NCBI RefSeq assembly: GCF_900099645.1
Contig: NZ_FMTL01000001.1
Coordinates: forward strand, 930,001-994,000
Source: Pseudomonas peli
GTDB taxonomy: Bacteria; Pseudomonadota; Gammaproteobacteria; Pseudomonadales; Pseudomonadaceae
Length of the DNA stretch: 64,000 bases
Reading direction: 5' to 3'
Part shown: piece after piece, positions 11,741 to 20,025 of the stretch
Layout of the letters: the number at the start of each line of letters is the position of its first letter
Position numbering within the stretch: position 1 is the first letter of the stretch
Notes under the pieces: model-generated
Told to the model about the DNA's origin: nothing
The model's database searches: none
The model's input: the letters and a program-made list of their open reading frames with translations, nothing else
Made by a program: the position numbers and the translations under genes

Positions 11741-12133
11741 TTAACGCTTGGAGTACTGCGGACGCTTACGCGCTTTACGCAGACCAACCTTCTTACGCTC
11801 AACTTCACGGGCGTCGCGAGTCACGAAGCCAGCTTTACGCAGTGCAGGACGCAGAGCTTCGTCGTAGTCCATCAGGGCGCGAGTGATGCCGTGGCGGATC
11901 GCGCCAGCCTGACCACTTACACCGCCACCGATTACGGTAACGAAGATATCGAACTTCTCGGTCATCTCAACCAGTTCCAGCGGCTGACGAACTACCATGC
12001 GGGCAGTTTCGCGACCGAAGAAACCATCAAGAGTGCGATTGTTGATGGAGATTTTGCCAGTGCCCGCACGCAGGAAAACGCGAGCGGTTGCAGTCTTGCG
12101 ACGGCCAGTGCCGTAATTTTGAGTCGCCGACAT
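11741..12133 (-). CDS. rpsI: 30S ribosomal protein S9
   Basis: S9 is a small-subunit head protein whose C-terminal tail reaches the P-site tRNA. The 130-residue protein begins with [20 protein letters not shown], contains [19 protein letters not shown], and ends with the conserved basic tail [12 protein letters not shown]. It follows rplM by 14 bases in the standard operon, and a terminator comes directly after it. Confidence 0.98.
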   Translation of the reverse strand: MSATQNYGTGRRKTATARVFLRAGTGKISINNRTLDGFFGRETARMVVRQPLELVEMTEKFDIFVTVIGGGVSGQAGAIRHGITRALMDYDEALRPALRKAGFVTRDAREVERKKVGLRKARKRPQYSKR

Positions 12134-12147
12134 AATGAACTATTCCG

Positions 12148-12576
12148 TTAAAACTTCAGTTCTTGGGGCTGCTGAGCAGTGTGGGGGTGAGCAGCGCCCG
12201 CATACACTTTCAGCTTACGATACATGTCGCGACCCAGCGGGTTCTTCGGCAGCATGCCTTTAACCGCGGTCTCGATCACGCGCTCAGGGGCCTTAGCGAT
12301 CAGCTTCTCGAAGTTGATCGACTTAATGCCGCCCGGGAAACCGGAGTGGGAGTAGTACATCTTGTCAGTGGTCTTGGCACCGGTAACGCGAATCTGCTCA
12401 GCGTTGATGATGACGATGTAGTCACCAGTATCAACGTGCGGAGTGTATTCAGGCTTGTGCTTGCCACGCAGACGGCTTGCAACTTCGGTAGCCAGACGAC
12501 CCAGGGTCTGACCTGCAGCGTCGACGACAAACCAGTCGCGCTTAACTGTTTCCGGTTTAGCAGTAAAAGTTTTCAT
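12148..12576 (-). CDS. rplM: 50S ribosomal protein L13
   Basis: L13 is an early-assembly large-subunit protein. The 142-residue product shows the family signatures [20 protein letters not shown] near residue 16 and the [21 protein letters not shown] block near residue 108. A GAGG ribosome site precedes the ATG. It is first in the rplM-rpsI operon and is driven by a promoter at 12619-12647. Confidence 0.98.
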   Translation of the reverse strand: MKTFTAKPETVKRDWFVVDAAGQTLGRLATEVASRLRGKHKPEYTPHVDTGDYIVIINAEQIRVTGAKTTDKMYYSHSGFPGGIKSINFEKLIAKAPERVIETAVKGMLPKNPLGRDMYRKLKVYAGAAHPHTAQQPQELKF

Positions 12577-12618
12577 TCTTTATAGCCTCAGGGGCCGCCC
12601 TGATAAATAAGACGGCGG

Positions 12619-12647
12619 ATCTTACTGAATAGTGCGTACTTTGACAA
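12619..12647 (-). promoter_or_regulatory. Probable sigma70 promoter of rplM-rpsI
   Basis: On the minus strand TTGTCA (12642-12647) and TAAGAT (12619-12624) are spaced by 17 bp. Five of six and four of six bases match consensus. The predicted start gives a leader of roughly 35 bases before rplM. Confidence 0.6.
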
Positions 12648-12754
12648 GTCAAAGGCAGCCGAAAACAGGCGCTATCGGGGGCTCGGGTCAGCGCGTCCGT
12701 AATACGGCAAGATTCTTCGGCAGGCGGCGCATCACTTCCACTGCAGAAAGAGGT

Positions 12755-12775
12755 GCGCAATTATGCAGATTGCGC
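12755..12775. promoter_or_regulatory. Inverted repeat upstream of tas, possible operator
   Basis: A perfect 7-bp dyad GCGCAAT-N7-ATTGCGC lies about 50 bases before the tas start codon. Its size and spacing fit a dimeric regulator site, but the regulator is unknown and no function is shown. Confidence 0.4.
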
Positions 12776-12825
12776 GGAGAATTTCAACACGATTATGCCG
12801 ACCCGCTTTTCTCAAGGAGCTAGCA

Positions 12826-13863
12826 ATGGATTACCGTCAACTCGGCCGCACCGATCTCAAGGTCAGCAGCCTGTGCCTGGGCACCATGACCTGGGGCGAA
12901 CAGAACAGCTCTAGCGAGGGCTTCGCCCAGATCGAACGCGCCAAGGCCTACGGGGTAAATTTCATCGATACCGCCGAGATGTACCCGGTACCGCCACGCG
13001 CCGAAACCTACAGCAAGACCGAACAAATCATCGGTGACTACTTCAAACAGCGTGGCGATCGTGCCGACTGGGTGCTGGCCAGCAAGATCGCCGGCCCTGG
13101 CAATGGCATCGGCTATATCCGCGACGGTCAGCTCAAACACAACCGCGCGCATATCGCCCAAGCGCTGGATGCCAGCCTAAAACGCCTGCAAACTGACTGG
13201 ATCGATCTGTACCAACTGCACTGGCCGGAACGCCCGACCAATTTCTTCGGTCAGCTTGGTTATCGCCACCAGGACAGCGAATACACGCCACTGGAGGAAA
13301 CCCTCGAAGCGCTGGATGAACAGGTCAAGGCCGGCAAGATACGCCATATCGGCCTGTCCAATGAAACACCCTGGGGCACCATGAAGTTCCTGCAGCTGGC
13401 CGAACAACGTGGCTGGCCGCGCAGCGTGTCGATCCAGAACCCCTACAACCTGCTCAACCGCAGCTTCGAAGTGGGCCTGGCAGAAATCGCCATCCGCGAA
13501 CAATGTGGCCTGCTCGCTTACTCGCCCCTGGCCTTCGGCATGCTCTCCGGCAAGTACGCTGACGGCGCGCGTCCGACCAATGCGCGGATCAGCCTGTTTA
13601 GCCGCTTTACCCGCTACACCAACCCGGAGTCGGAAAGCGCCTGCGCACGCTATGTCGCTCTGGCGCGCGAGCATGGCCTGGATCCAGCCCAGATGGCTTT
13701 GGCCTTTGTCACCGCGCAACCCTTCGTCACCAGCAATATCATTGGTGCGACCAGCCTGGAGCAACTGGACAGCAACCTGACCAGCAGTGAACTGAAGCTC
13801 TCTGCCGAGGTGCTAACTGCTATCGAAGCGATTCACAAAGCCCAACCCAACCCAGCCCCCTAA
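12826..13863 (+). CDS. tas: NADP(H)-dependent aldo/keto reductase, Tas-like
   Basis: This is a cytosolic (beta/alpha)8 oxidoreductase of the aldo/keto reductase superfamily; the natural substrate of Tas is not known. The 345-residue product closely follows the E. coli Tas pattern as I recall it: LGTMTWGEQN, the active-site region FIDTAEMYPVPPRAET with the catalytic Asp and Tyr, DLYQLHWPERPTNFFG, and IQNPYNLLNRSFEVGLAEI. The open frame begins earlier, at 12763. The ATG at 12826 is chosen because AAGGAG precedes it and homologues begin at MDYRQLGRTDL. A terminator follows. Confidence 0.9.
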   Translation: MDYRQLGRTDLKVSSLCLGTMTWGEQNSSSEGFAQIERAKAYGVNFIDTAEMYPVPPRAETYSKTEQIIGDYFKQRGDRADWVLASKIAGPGNGIGYIRDGQLKHNRAHIAQALDASLKRLQTDWIDLYQLHWPERPTNFFGQLGYRHQDSEYTPLEETLEALDEQVKAGKIRHIGLSNETPWGTMKFLQLAEQRGWPRSVSIQNPYNLLNRSFEVGLAEIAIREQCGLLAYSPLAFGMLSGKYADGARPTNARISLFSRFTRYTNPESESACARYVALAREHGLDPAQMALAFVTAQPFVTSNIIGATSLEQLDSNLTSSELKLSAEVLTAIEAIHKAQPNPAP

Positions 13864-13879
13864 TCAGTGCGCGAGACAT

Positions 13880-13909
13880 AAAAAAGCCCGGCAATAGCCG
13901 GGCTTTTTT
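13880..13909. terminator. Bidirectional rho-independent terminator
   Basis: An AGCCCGGC/GCCGGGCT stem with A-rich and T-rich flanks lies between the convergent tas and acyl-CoA dehydrogenase genes. Confidence 0.9.
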
Positions 13910-13922
13910 ATTCAGCATTCGA

Positions 13923-15059
13923 TCACAGCGAACGGGCGATGATCTCTTTCATGATCTCGTTGGTACCCGCATAGATGCGCTGCACCCGCGCATCGGCCCA
14001 GGCGCGCGCCACCGGGTATTCCCACATATAGCCGTAGCCGCCGTGTAGCTGCACGCACTCATCGAGCACCTTGCACTGCAGGTCGGTACCCCAGTACTTG
14101 AGCATGGCCGCAGTCGGCACATCCAGCTTGCCCTGCAGATGCAGCTCCAGGCAGCGGTCGACAAACACCCGACCGATCTGAATTTCCGTGGCCATTTCTG
14201 CCAGTTTGAAACGAGTGTTCTGAAAATCACCAATCGGCTTGCCGAAGGCCTTGCGCTCGCGGGTGTACTCCAGAGTCCACTGCAGCGCCGCCTCGGCCGA
14301 GGACAAGGCGCCGACACCGACGGTCAGACGCTCCTGCGGCAGCTCTTGCATTAAATAGGCGAAGCCCATGCCGGCTTGGCCCAGCAGATTTTCCTTCGGT
14401 ACGCGTACATCCTGGAAGAACAGCTCGGAGGTGTCCTGGGCCTTCATGCCGACCTTCTCCAGGCGCTTGCCTTTGGAGAAGCCCGGTGTATTAGCCTCGA
14501 CCAGGAACAGGCTAGTGCCCTTGGCGCCAGCCTTCGGATCGGTCTTGGCCACCACGATTACCAAATCAGCCAGAAAACCGTTTGTGATAAAGGTCTTCGA
14601 GCCATTGATCACATACTCATCACCATCCAGCACGGCAGTGGTTTTCACGCCTTGCAGATCGGAGCCCGCACCGGGCTCGGTCATTGCGATGGCGGTAACC
14701 ATCTCTCCAGACACCAGTTTTGGCAGGTAATGCTGTTTCTGCGCCTCGGTGCCGTAATGCAGGATGTAGGGCGCGACGATGTCCGAATGCAGGGAGAAAC
14801 CGATGCCGGTCAGACCCAGGCGGCCGACTTCCTCAATCACCACGGTGCTGTAGAGAAAATCCGCGGCCATGCCACCGTACTCTTCCGGGATATGCGAGCA
14901 GAGTATTCCCGCCTCCCCCGCCTTGTTCCACAGCGCGCGGTCGATATGCCCATCCTTTTCCCATTGATGGTGGAAAGGCACGGCTTCCTGCTCAAGGAAC
15001 TTGCGCACGCTGTCGCGAAACTGTTCGTGTTCGGAGCTGAAAATCGTTCTAGGGATCAT
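13923..15059 (-). CDS. Acyl-CoA dehydrogenase family protein
   Basis: This FAD enzyme oxidises an acyl-CoA to the 2-enoyl-CoA and passes electrons to electron-transfer flavoprotein. The product is 378 residues from the ATG at 15059 (AGGTG ribosome site), with the N-terminal helical domain, the middle-domain signature TAIAMTEPGAGSDLQG, and the C-terminal LHGGYGYMWEYPVARAWADA. The usual catalytic Glu position near the C-terminus reads IYAGTNEIM, with Ala instead of Glu. The catalytic base must therefore lie elsewhere, as in the long-chain and isovaleryl subgroups. The substrate cannot be named. It is divergent from a DJ-1/AraC regulator that may control it. Confidence 0.9.
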   Translation of the reverse strand: MIPRTIFSSEHEQFRDSVRKFLEQEAVPFHHQWEKDGHIDRALWNKAGEAGILCSHIPEEYGGMAADFLYSTVVIEEVGRLGLTGIGFSLHSDIVAPYILHYGTEAQKQHYLPKLVSGEMVTAIAMTEPGAGSDLQGVKTTAVLDGDEYVINGSKTFITNGFLADLVIVVAKTDPKAGAKGTSLFLVEANTPGFSKGKRLEKVGMKAQDTSELFFQDVRVPKENLLGQAGMGFAYLMQELPQERLTVGVGALSSAEAALQWTLEYTRERKAFGKPIGDFQNTRFKLAEMATEIQIGRVFVDRCLELHLQGKLDVPTAAMLKYWGTDLQCKVLDECVQLHGGYGYMWEYPVARAWADARVQRIYAGTNEIMKEIIARSL

Positions 15060-15200
15060 GGCAACACCTGCTTGATAGAGCGGTTTTAAAGTGGCCTCGA
15101 CTTTAGCCAAGCAAACGCTTGGTCACACTGGACACAAGCGCCAAAAAATAAGACGATCCAGCCAGCTCATGACCACTTAGCCTTAATAAGAACAATATAT

Positions 15201-16205
15201 ATGCCGAATCCGTCACCAGCGCCGCTGCACCGCGTCAGCATTCTTGCAACCGAGGGTGTGTTTGCCTCGACCCTGATGCAGGCCAAAGACTTCTTCCACA
15301 TGGCCAGCCTGCGCTACGGCAAACAGCAGGGCCGAGGCCTGACGCCGACCTTTGAAATCCATCTAGTCAGCCCGGACGGCAAGCCCGTGCGCAGTTTCAG
15401 TGATGTGCTGATCCCGGTCGACGGCGCACTGGCAGATGCCGATGTGATCATCCTGCCAGCCTTCTGGGATGACTTCGACGCCCTGTGCCAGCGCCACCCG
15501 CAAGTGCTCAGCTGGCTGAAACAGCGCCATGCCGCCGGCAGCGCAATCTGCGGCGAAGCCACCGGGGTGTTCTGGATGGCCCAGGCCGGCCTACTCGACG
15601 GTAAGGAAGCGACCACCTATTGGCGCTTCTTCAACGAGTTTGCCGAACGCTTCCCCAAGGTGCTGCTCAATCAGGAAAAACACCTGTCGGACGCTGACAA
15701 CCTGTATTGCGCCGGCGGTGTGACCTCCGCCTGTGACCTGTATATCTACTTGATCGAACGCTTCTGCGGCGCCAGCGTGGCCCAGGGTGTGGCCCGCGAC
15801 ATTCTTTATGAAGTGCAACGCAACTACGCCCCCGGCCGCATCGGCTTTGGCGGGCAGAAGCTGCACCACGACATGACCATCCTGCAGATCCAGCAATGGC
15901 TGGAGGATCACTTCGCCGACAAGTTTCGCTTCGAAGATGTCGCCCGCGAGCACGGCATGAGCATCCGTAACTTTATGCGCCGGTTCCAGACCGCTACCGG
16001 CGATAAGCCGCTGCACTACCTGCAACGCCTGCGTATCGAAACCGCCAAGGGGCTACTCAGCGCCACCCGCAAAAGCATCAAGACCATAAGCTATGAAGTG
16101 GGTTACGACGATGCCAGCTTCTTCGCCCGTTTGTTCCGTCAGCACACGGAACTGTCACCCAACCAGTACCGCCGACAGTTCCAGCACAAGGACAGCCATG
16201 CTTAA
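15201..16205 (+). CDS. GlxA-type transcriptional regulator (DJ-1/PfpI domain plus AraC HTH)
   Basis: The 334-residue protein has an N-terminal class I glutamine amidotransferase-like (DJ-1/PfpI) domain at about residues 8-190. The nucleophile-elbow cysteine occurs in SAICGEATGVFWMA. A C-terminal AraC double helix-turn-helix follows at about residues 225-325 (KSIKTISYEVGYDDASFFAR, then FRQHTELSPNQYRRQF). Regulators of this type sense small metabolites such as choline derivatives, arginine or carnitine. The effector here is unknown. It lies back to back with the acyl-CoA dehydrogenase gene, 141 bases apart, which makes that gene its most likely target. Confidence 0.88.
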   Translation: MPNPSPAPLHRVSILATEGVFASTLMQAKDFFHMASLRYGKQQGRGLTPTFEIHLVSPDGKPVRSFSDVLIPVDGALADADVIILPAFWDDFDALCQRHPQVLSWLKQRHAAGSAICGEATGVFWMAQAGLLDGKEATTYWRFFNEFAERFPKVLLNQEKHLSDADNLYCAGGVTSACDLYIYLIERFCGASVAQGVARDILYEVQRNYAPGRIGFGGQKLHHDMTILQIQQWLEDHFADKFRFEDVAREHGMSIRNFMRRFQTATGDKPLHYLQRLRIETAKGLLSATRKSIKTISYEVGYDDASFFARLFRQHTELSPNQYRRQFQHKDSHA

Positions 16206-16324
16206 GATCGGCACAGCAGCAGGCCCGACGCACTGAAAACCCGCGCAACTCATCCTTGGATGGGTGGGGCGCGGGCGGCAGCACTCTATGATCGGCGCAT
16301 ACCTACAACAATCAGGTCATCGCC

Positions 16325-17290
16325 ATGCGCCGCACACTTATCGCCTTACTTGCCGCCTGCAGCTTCAGCGCTGTCGCCGCTGACAACTGGAAACCCTTCC
16401 CCTACGACCAAAGCGCCTACGACTACTCAGGCGACAAACTGCGCCAGGCCTGGCCGCAACTGACACGCGGCTTTGGCGCCAACTACCCCTTCCCCGACGC
16501 TGACTGGGTGGTGACTATGGCCACCACGCACCCTCAGGCGCTGGAAAAAACCGTGCTGGCCAACACCGGCTTCACTGGTAAGCCGGAAGAAGCCGAGGTT
16601 TACGCGGCCAAGCTGCAGGATGTCTGGCGGTTGATGTTCCGTGGTGATTTCGCCGAGGCCAAGCAACAGGGCCTGGCCTTGGGTGTTGGCGGGCAGATCC
16701 CGGCGATGTTTGCCCAGGTGGTGTATGCCATGTTCCTGGTGCCCGACCAGGCCGAGAAACACAAACTGCTGGAAGAAGTGATCACTTACACAGACCAGGC
16801 CGGCGAGCTGGTTCAGGCCGATACAGTGGCGCAATTCGGCCGGGTGTACGCCAAGGCGCGCCTGGGTGAAGAGCTGTCAGTGCCAGTGGTACTCAAGCGC
16901 GGCTACACCTCGCAGATTCCTGACGAACTCAAGGCCCTGCTGGCCAAGCACCCGCAACAACCCTTTGCTCTGGCGCTGTATGGCGGCTATGAAGCTGGGG
17001 TAATCCGCAAGGTTGGCAAGATGGTCGGACGCATGACCTATGGCGTCAGCGCTGACAACATGGAGAAATACTTCAGCCGCAGCTTCAAGGCCCAGGACAA
17101 TCTGCCCATCGGCCACTACGAATACGCCAATGCCCTGACCTATGTGTACGGTGACGACGAGCAGGACAAGGCACTGCAACACCTCAAGCGCGCAGTAGCG
17201 ATCAAGCCGATCAACGCCATGGAAGCCCTGGAAGTGGCTCACTCACAGAAAATGCTCGCCCAATACGAGCAGAAGCTGGCGCAAAACTAA
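16325..17290 (+). CDS. Secreted protein of unknown function with TPR-like C-terminus
   Basis: I do not recognise the family. The 321-residue product opens with a Sec signal peptide (MRRTLIALLAACSFSAVAA), so it is probably periplasmic. The body is helical and aromatic-rich (NWKPFPYDQSAYDYSG). Residues about 260-321 resemble a tetratricopeptide stretch (HYEYANALTYVYGDDEQDKA followed by ALQHLKRAVAIKP). It stands alone between the AraC-type gene and a terminator at 17305, and codon use looks native. Confidence 0.75.
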   Translation: MRRTLIALLAACSFSAVAADNWKPFPYDQSAYDYSGDKLRQAWPQLTRGFGANYPFPDADWVVTMATTHPQALEKTVLANTGFTGKPEEAEVYAAKLQDVWRLMFRGDFAEAKQQGLALGVGGQIPAMFAQVVYAMFLVPDQAEKHKLLEEVITYTDQAGELVQADTVAQFGRVYAKARLGEELSVPVVLKRGYTSQIPDELKALLAKHPQQPFALALYGGYEAGVIRKVGKMVGRMTYGVSADNMEKYFSRSFKAQDNLPIGHYEYANALTYVYGDDEQDKALQHLKRAVAIKPINAMEALEVAHSQKMLAQYEQKLAQN

Positions 17291-17304
17291 GCCCCACCGA
17301 AACG

Positions 17305-17335
17305 CAAAAAGGCTGCCTCATGGCAGCCTTTTTTG
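17305..17335. terminator. Bidirectional rho-independent terminator
   Basis: An AAAAAGGCTGCC/GGCAGCCTTTTTT hairpin with a 3-4 base loop lies between two convergent genes. Confidence 0.9.
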
Positions 17336-17352
17336 ATTTTTGCATCGGCAAC

Positions 17353-17529
17353 TTATTGCTTGGCCCGCTCCAGGGGCTCCAACTGCGCCCACAACGCCTG
17401 CGCTTCTTCCGTCAGCATCGAATAGCTGCGGATATCACCATTACGCTGCGCCTGCATCGCCTCTTCCAACTTGGCACTGTATTGCTTGCGTAGTTTCTTG
17501 GCGGGATCGCTTTTAAACAAACCGAACAT
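17353..17529 (-). CDS. Small DUF6435-like protein (Lacal_2735 type)
   Basis: This 58-residue protein begins MFGLFKSDPAKKLRKQY, a pattern I recall from the DUF6435/Lacal_2735 family of small helical proteins of unknown function. The remainder is charged and predicted to be helical (KLEEAMQAQRNGDIRSYSML). The start at 17529 is preferred over the ATG at 17550 because family members begin at MFGLF. It shares the terminator at 17305 with its convergent neighbour. Confidence 0.75.
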   Translation of the reverse strand: MFGLFKSDPAKKLRKQYSAKLEEAMQAQRNGDIRSYSMLTEEAQALWAQLEPLERAKQ

Positions 17530-17635
17530 GCTGTGTGCCTCTGTCGACAAAGAGCCCCGGATAGGTGCCTGCCCAGCTTAATTCAGCCACGCGCCATGGT
17601 TGAGGCGCAGATGTAACAAGCCGCTAAAAGCACCG

Positions 17636-18262
17636 TCAGCCAAAGGCGTGGTCACGAACTCTCTGCAACGCCAGCGACATCTTCGCGGCGGGCACCCGCT
17701 GCAGGGTGCACAGCAGCTCATGGGAAATCTCGGCAATGCCATGGCGCTCACGCAGCAACGCCGCCATAAAGCAGGTCAGATTGGCCGCCATTTCCGCATC
17801 GGCCAGCGCCCGGTGCGCCTTGCCAGTATCGGGTAGACCAATCCACTGGTTGAGATTGCCCAGCTTGTGGCTCGGCGCCATCGGTAATAGACGACGCGAC
17901 AGCAACAAAGAACAGGCAAACGGCTGCACGCGGCGACGGCGAATCAGTGCCAACTCGGCGTCCCAGAACTTCTGATCGAAGCTGGCGTTATGCGCCAGCA
18001 ACGGACGATCACCGACAAACTCGGCCACTTCCTGCATCACCTGCGCGGCAGGCGGTGCGGTGCGCAACATGGCGTTGCTGATGCCGGTGAGCTGCTCGAT
18101 AAACGGCGGCACCCAGGCGCCGCTGTTCATCAGGCTCTGGTAGCGGGCGACGATCTGCCCACCCTCGACGATTACCACACCGATTTCGGTGGCACGCGCA
18201 TGCTGGGCCGGCGACATGCCAGTGGTTTCAAAGTCGAGTACGGCAATGGAGTCGGCAAGCAT
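17636..18262 (-). CDS. DEDDh 3'-5' exonuclease (DnaQ/RNase T-like)
   Basis: This 208-residue protein has the DnaQ-type exonuclease fold with the Asp-x-Glu motif in AVLDFETTGM (D10, E12), the second Asp in LLAHNASFDQKFWD, and the final His and Asp in KAHRALADAEMAA. These are the five residues of the two-metal DEDDh site. It lacks polymerase or BRCT domains, so it is not the PolC subunit itself. It could be a DNA proofreading-like or an RNA-trimming enzyme. It follows the NYN-domain gene by 3 bases, so the two probably form one transcript. Confidence 0.88.
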   Translation of the reverse strand: MLADSIAVLDFETTGMSPAQHARATEIGVVIVEGGQIVARYQSLMNSGAWVPPFIEQLTGISNAMLRTAPPAAQVMQEVAEFVGDRPLLAHNASFDQKFWDAELALIRRRRVQPFACSLLLSRRLLPMAPSHKLGNLNQWIGLPDTGKAHRALADAEMAANLTCFMAALLRERHGIAEISHELLCTLQRVPAAKMSLALQRVRDHAFG

Positions 18263-18265
18263 TGC

Positions 18266-18745
18266 TCAGTTTCTCAGCAGCAGTGCGCCGTCGATCGGCA
18301 CGTAGCGACTGGCCGCACGCACCAGCGATTGCGCGGTCAAACCTGGCACGCCATAGGCCACCGCGTTGACGCCATAACTGCCGCGAATCTTGTCCAGCAG
18401 CAGATCGAAGTCGCCATCGCCTGAGGCCAGCACCACTTCATCGACGCGCGGCGCAGCATCCATGATGTCGATGGTGATACCGACATCCCAATCGCCTTTG
18501 GCCGAGCCGTCACTGCGCTGGATAAAGGGTTTGAGTTTTACGGTAAAGCCGAGGTTGCGCAGGATCTGCTGAAACTGCTGCTGCTTCTGATCGCCTCGGT
18601 CGATAGCGTAGGCATAAGCTTCGACAATCTGCCCATGCTGACTGATATCGGCCCACAGCGCGGCGTAGTTGAAATGGCAACCATAGGCCTGGCGCACGGT
18701 GTAATAGAGGTTCTGTACATCGGCGAATACGGCGATCTTCTTCAC
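18266..18745 (-). CDS. NYN-domain protein (LabA/DUF88 family), predicted RNase
   Basis: This 159-residue protein is a single NYN domain, a PIN-like metal-dependent nuclease fold. Acidic residues sit at the expected places: D9 and N12 in VFADVQNLYY, D85 and D87 in GDWDVGITIDI, and D110 and D112 in LASGDGDFDLLL. Family members are predicted ribonucleases. It is first in a two-gene unit with the DEDDh exonuclease, which supports a shared nucleic-acid processing task, although no substrate can be named. Confidence 0.88.
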   Translation of the reverse strand: MKKIAVFADVQNLYYTVRQAYGCHFNYAALWADISQHGQIVEAYAYAIDRGDQKQQQFQQILRNLGFTVKLKPFIQRSDGSAKGDWDVGITIDIMDAAPRVDEVVLASGDGDFDLLLDKIRGSYGVNAVAYGVPGLTAQSLVRAASRYVPIDGALLLRN

Positions 18746-18878
18746 CGGTAATCCTCATGGCAGGGCAATAAGCGCCAGGCAGTATGCCAGAAGCAAGGCA
18801 CTAGCAAAGCCGGCATAAATTGGAGCGCCAGGGGCAATCGGCTAGAGTGGCGACTCTCAGACTCAACACGCGCCCACC

Positions 18879-19541
18879 ATGAATATGACCTCCGCTCTGC
18901 GCGACTCCTGGTATTTCTTCAGCCTTAACCTGGTGGCGATTGCCCGCCTGTGCCTGCCGTTGATCGTGCTCGAAGGCTTGTTGCTGCAGCAGGTCACCAG
19001 CCTGGTGGCCGCCGAATCCGCCACCCTCTGGCGCCTGCTCGCCGGTTTGCTGTTCTACCCGTTATATAGCGCCGCGCTGATTCTATTCCTCGACGCACGC
19101 AGCCAAGGCCAGCAGCCCCGCGCCCTCGACCTGCTGGCCGCCAGCCTGCGCTTGTGGCCAAGTTTCGCTCTGCTGGCAGGCATCAATACCTTGGCGATTC
19201 TGCTCGGCGCTTCGCTGTTCGTGCTGCCGGGAGTCTGGCTGATGGTCAAACTGGCGTTTGCCGAGTACCTGCTGGTGTTGCGCGGTCTGAGCCCGATGAA
19301 GGCACTGCACGAGAGCTTCCAAATGAGCAGCGGTTACTTCTGGCCCATGCTCGGTTGCATCCTGATTGTCATGCTGCCGCTGTGGCTGCTCGACGGCTGG
19401 AGTCACTCCAACGAGGTCTTGGCCGACAACGCCCTGGCCAGTCTGCTGCTCGACTGCGCAAGTCGCTTTTTACAACTATTCTCAAGCGTCGTGCTGTTTC
19501 GTCTATTTATGCTGCGCAGCGCCCAGCCCGAAGTCGAGTGA
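18879..19541 (+). CDS. YciC-like (UPF0259) inner-membrane protein
   Basis: The 220-residue product is almost wholly hydrophobic, with about five to six membrane helices. It has the SPMKALHESFQMSSGYFWPM segment, a pattern that recurs in the YciC/UPF0259 family. Its function is unknown. It lies 30 bases upstream of a VOC-domain gene, and the two may be co-transcribed. Confidence 0.8.
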   Translation: MNMTSALRDSWYFFSLNLVAIARLCLPLIVLEGLLLQQVTSLVAAESATLWRLLAGLLFYPLYSAALILFLDARSQGQQPRALDLLAASLRLWPSFALLAGINTLAILLGASLFVLPGVWLMVKLAFAEYLLVLRGLSPMKALHESFQMSSGYFWPMLGCILIVMLPLWLLDGWSHSNEVLADNALASLLLDCASRFLQLFSSVVLFRLFMLRSAQPEVE

Positions 19542-19571
19542 ACGCCAGCGACACTCAAGGAGGACAGAGCC

Positions 19572-20006
19572 ATGGCTGACGCCAACCCGAGCATCCTTTC
19601 GCATATTTCCATCGGCACCAATCAATTCGACAAGGCCACCGCCTTCTACGATCAGGTGCTCGCCACCCTCGGCTGCAAGCGCGTACTTGCCCACCCTGGC
19701 GCAGTCGCCTATGGCCGCGAATACCCGGAGTTCTGGGTGCAGACGCCGATCAACGGCAAACCGGCAAGCATCGGCAATGGCAGCCACTTCGGCTTTGTCG
19801 CATCGAACAAGGCCGCCGTGCACGATTTCTACCAGGCAGCCCTGGAAGCTGGGGCCAGCGACGAAGGCGCCCCCGGCCCTCGCGCAGAATATGGCGAGCC
19901 CTATTACGGCTGCTTTGTCCGCGATCTGGATGGCCACAAGATCGAAGCAGCGTTCTGGGATCTGGAAATGATCTACGAAGTCTATATCGAGCCACACGAG
20001 CATTGA
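19572..20006 (+). CDS. VOC-superfamily (glyoxalase-like) protein
   Basis: The 144-residue protein has the paired beta-alpha-beta-beta-beta units of the vicinal-oxygen-chelate fold. It opens with ILSHISIGTNQFDKATAFYD and closes with a YYGCFVRDLDGHKIEA strand that holds a typical metal-binding Glu region. Proteins of this kind include glyoxalases, dioxygenases and resistance proteins, so a substrate cannot be assigned. The start has a strong AAGGAGG ribosome site. It is convergent with the next gene. Confidence 0.85.
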   Translation: MADANPSILSHISIGTNQFDKATAFYDQVLATLGCKRVLAHPGAVAYGREYPEFWVQTPINGKPASIGNGSHFGFVASNKAAVHDFYQAALEAGASDEGAPGPRAEYGEPYYGCFVRDLDGHKIEAAFWDLEMIYEVYIEPHEH

Positions 20007-20025
20007 TGGCTAAGGCTGTTGCAGC

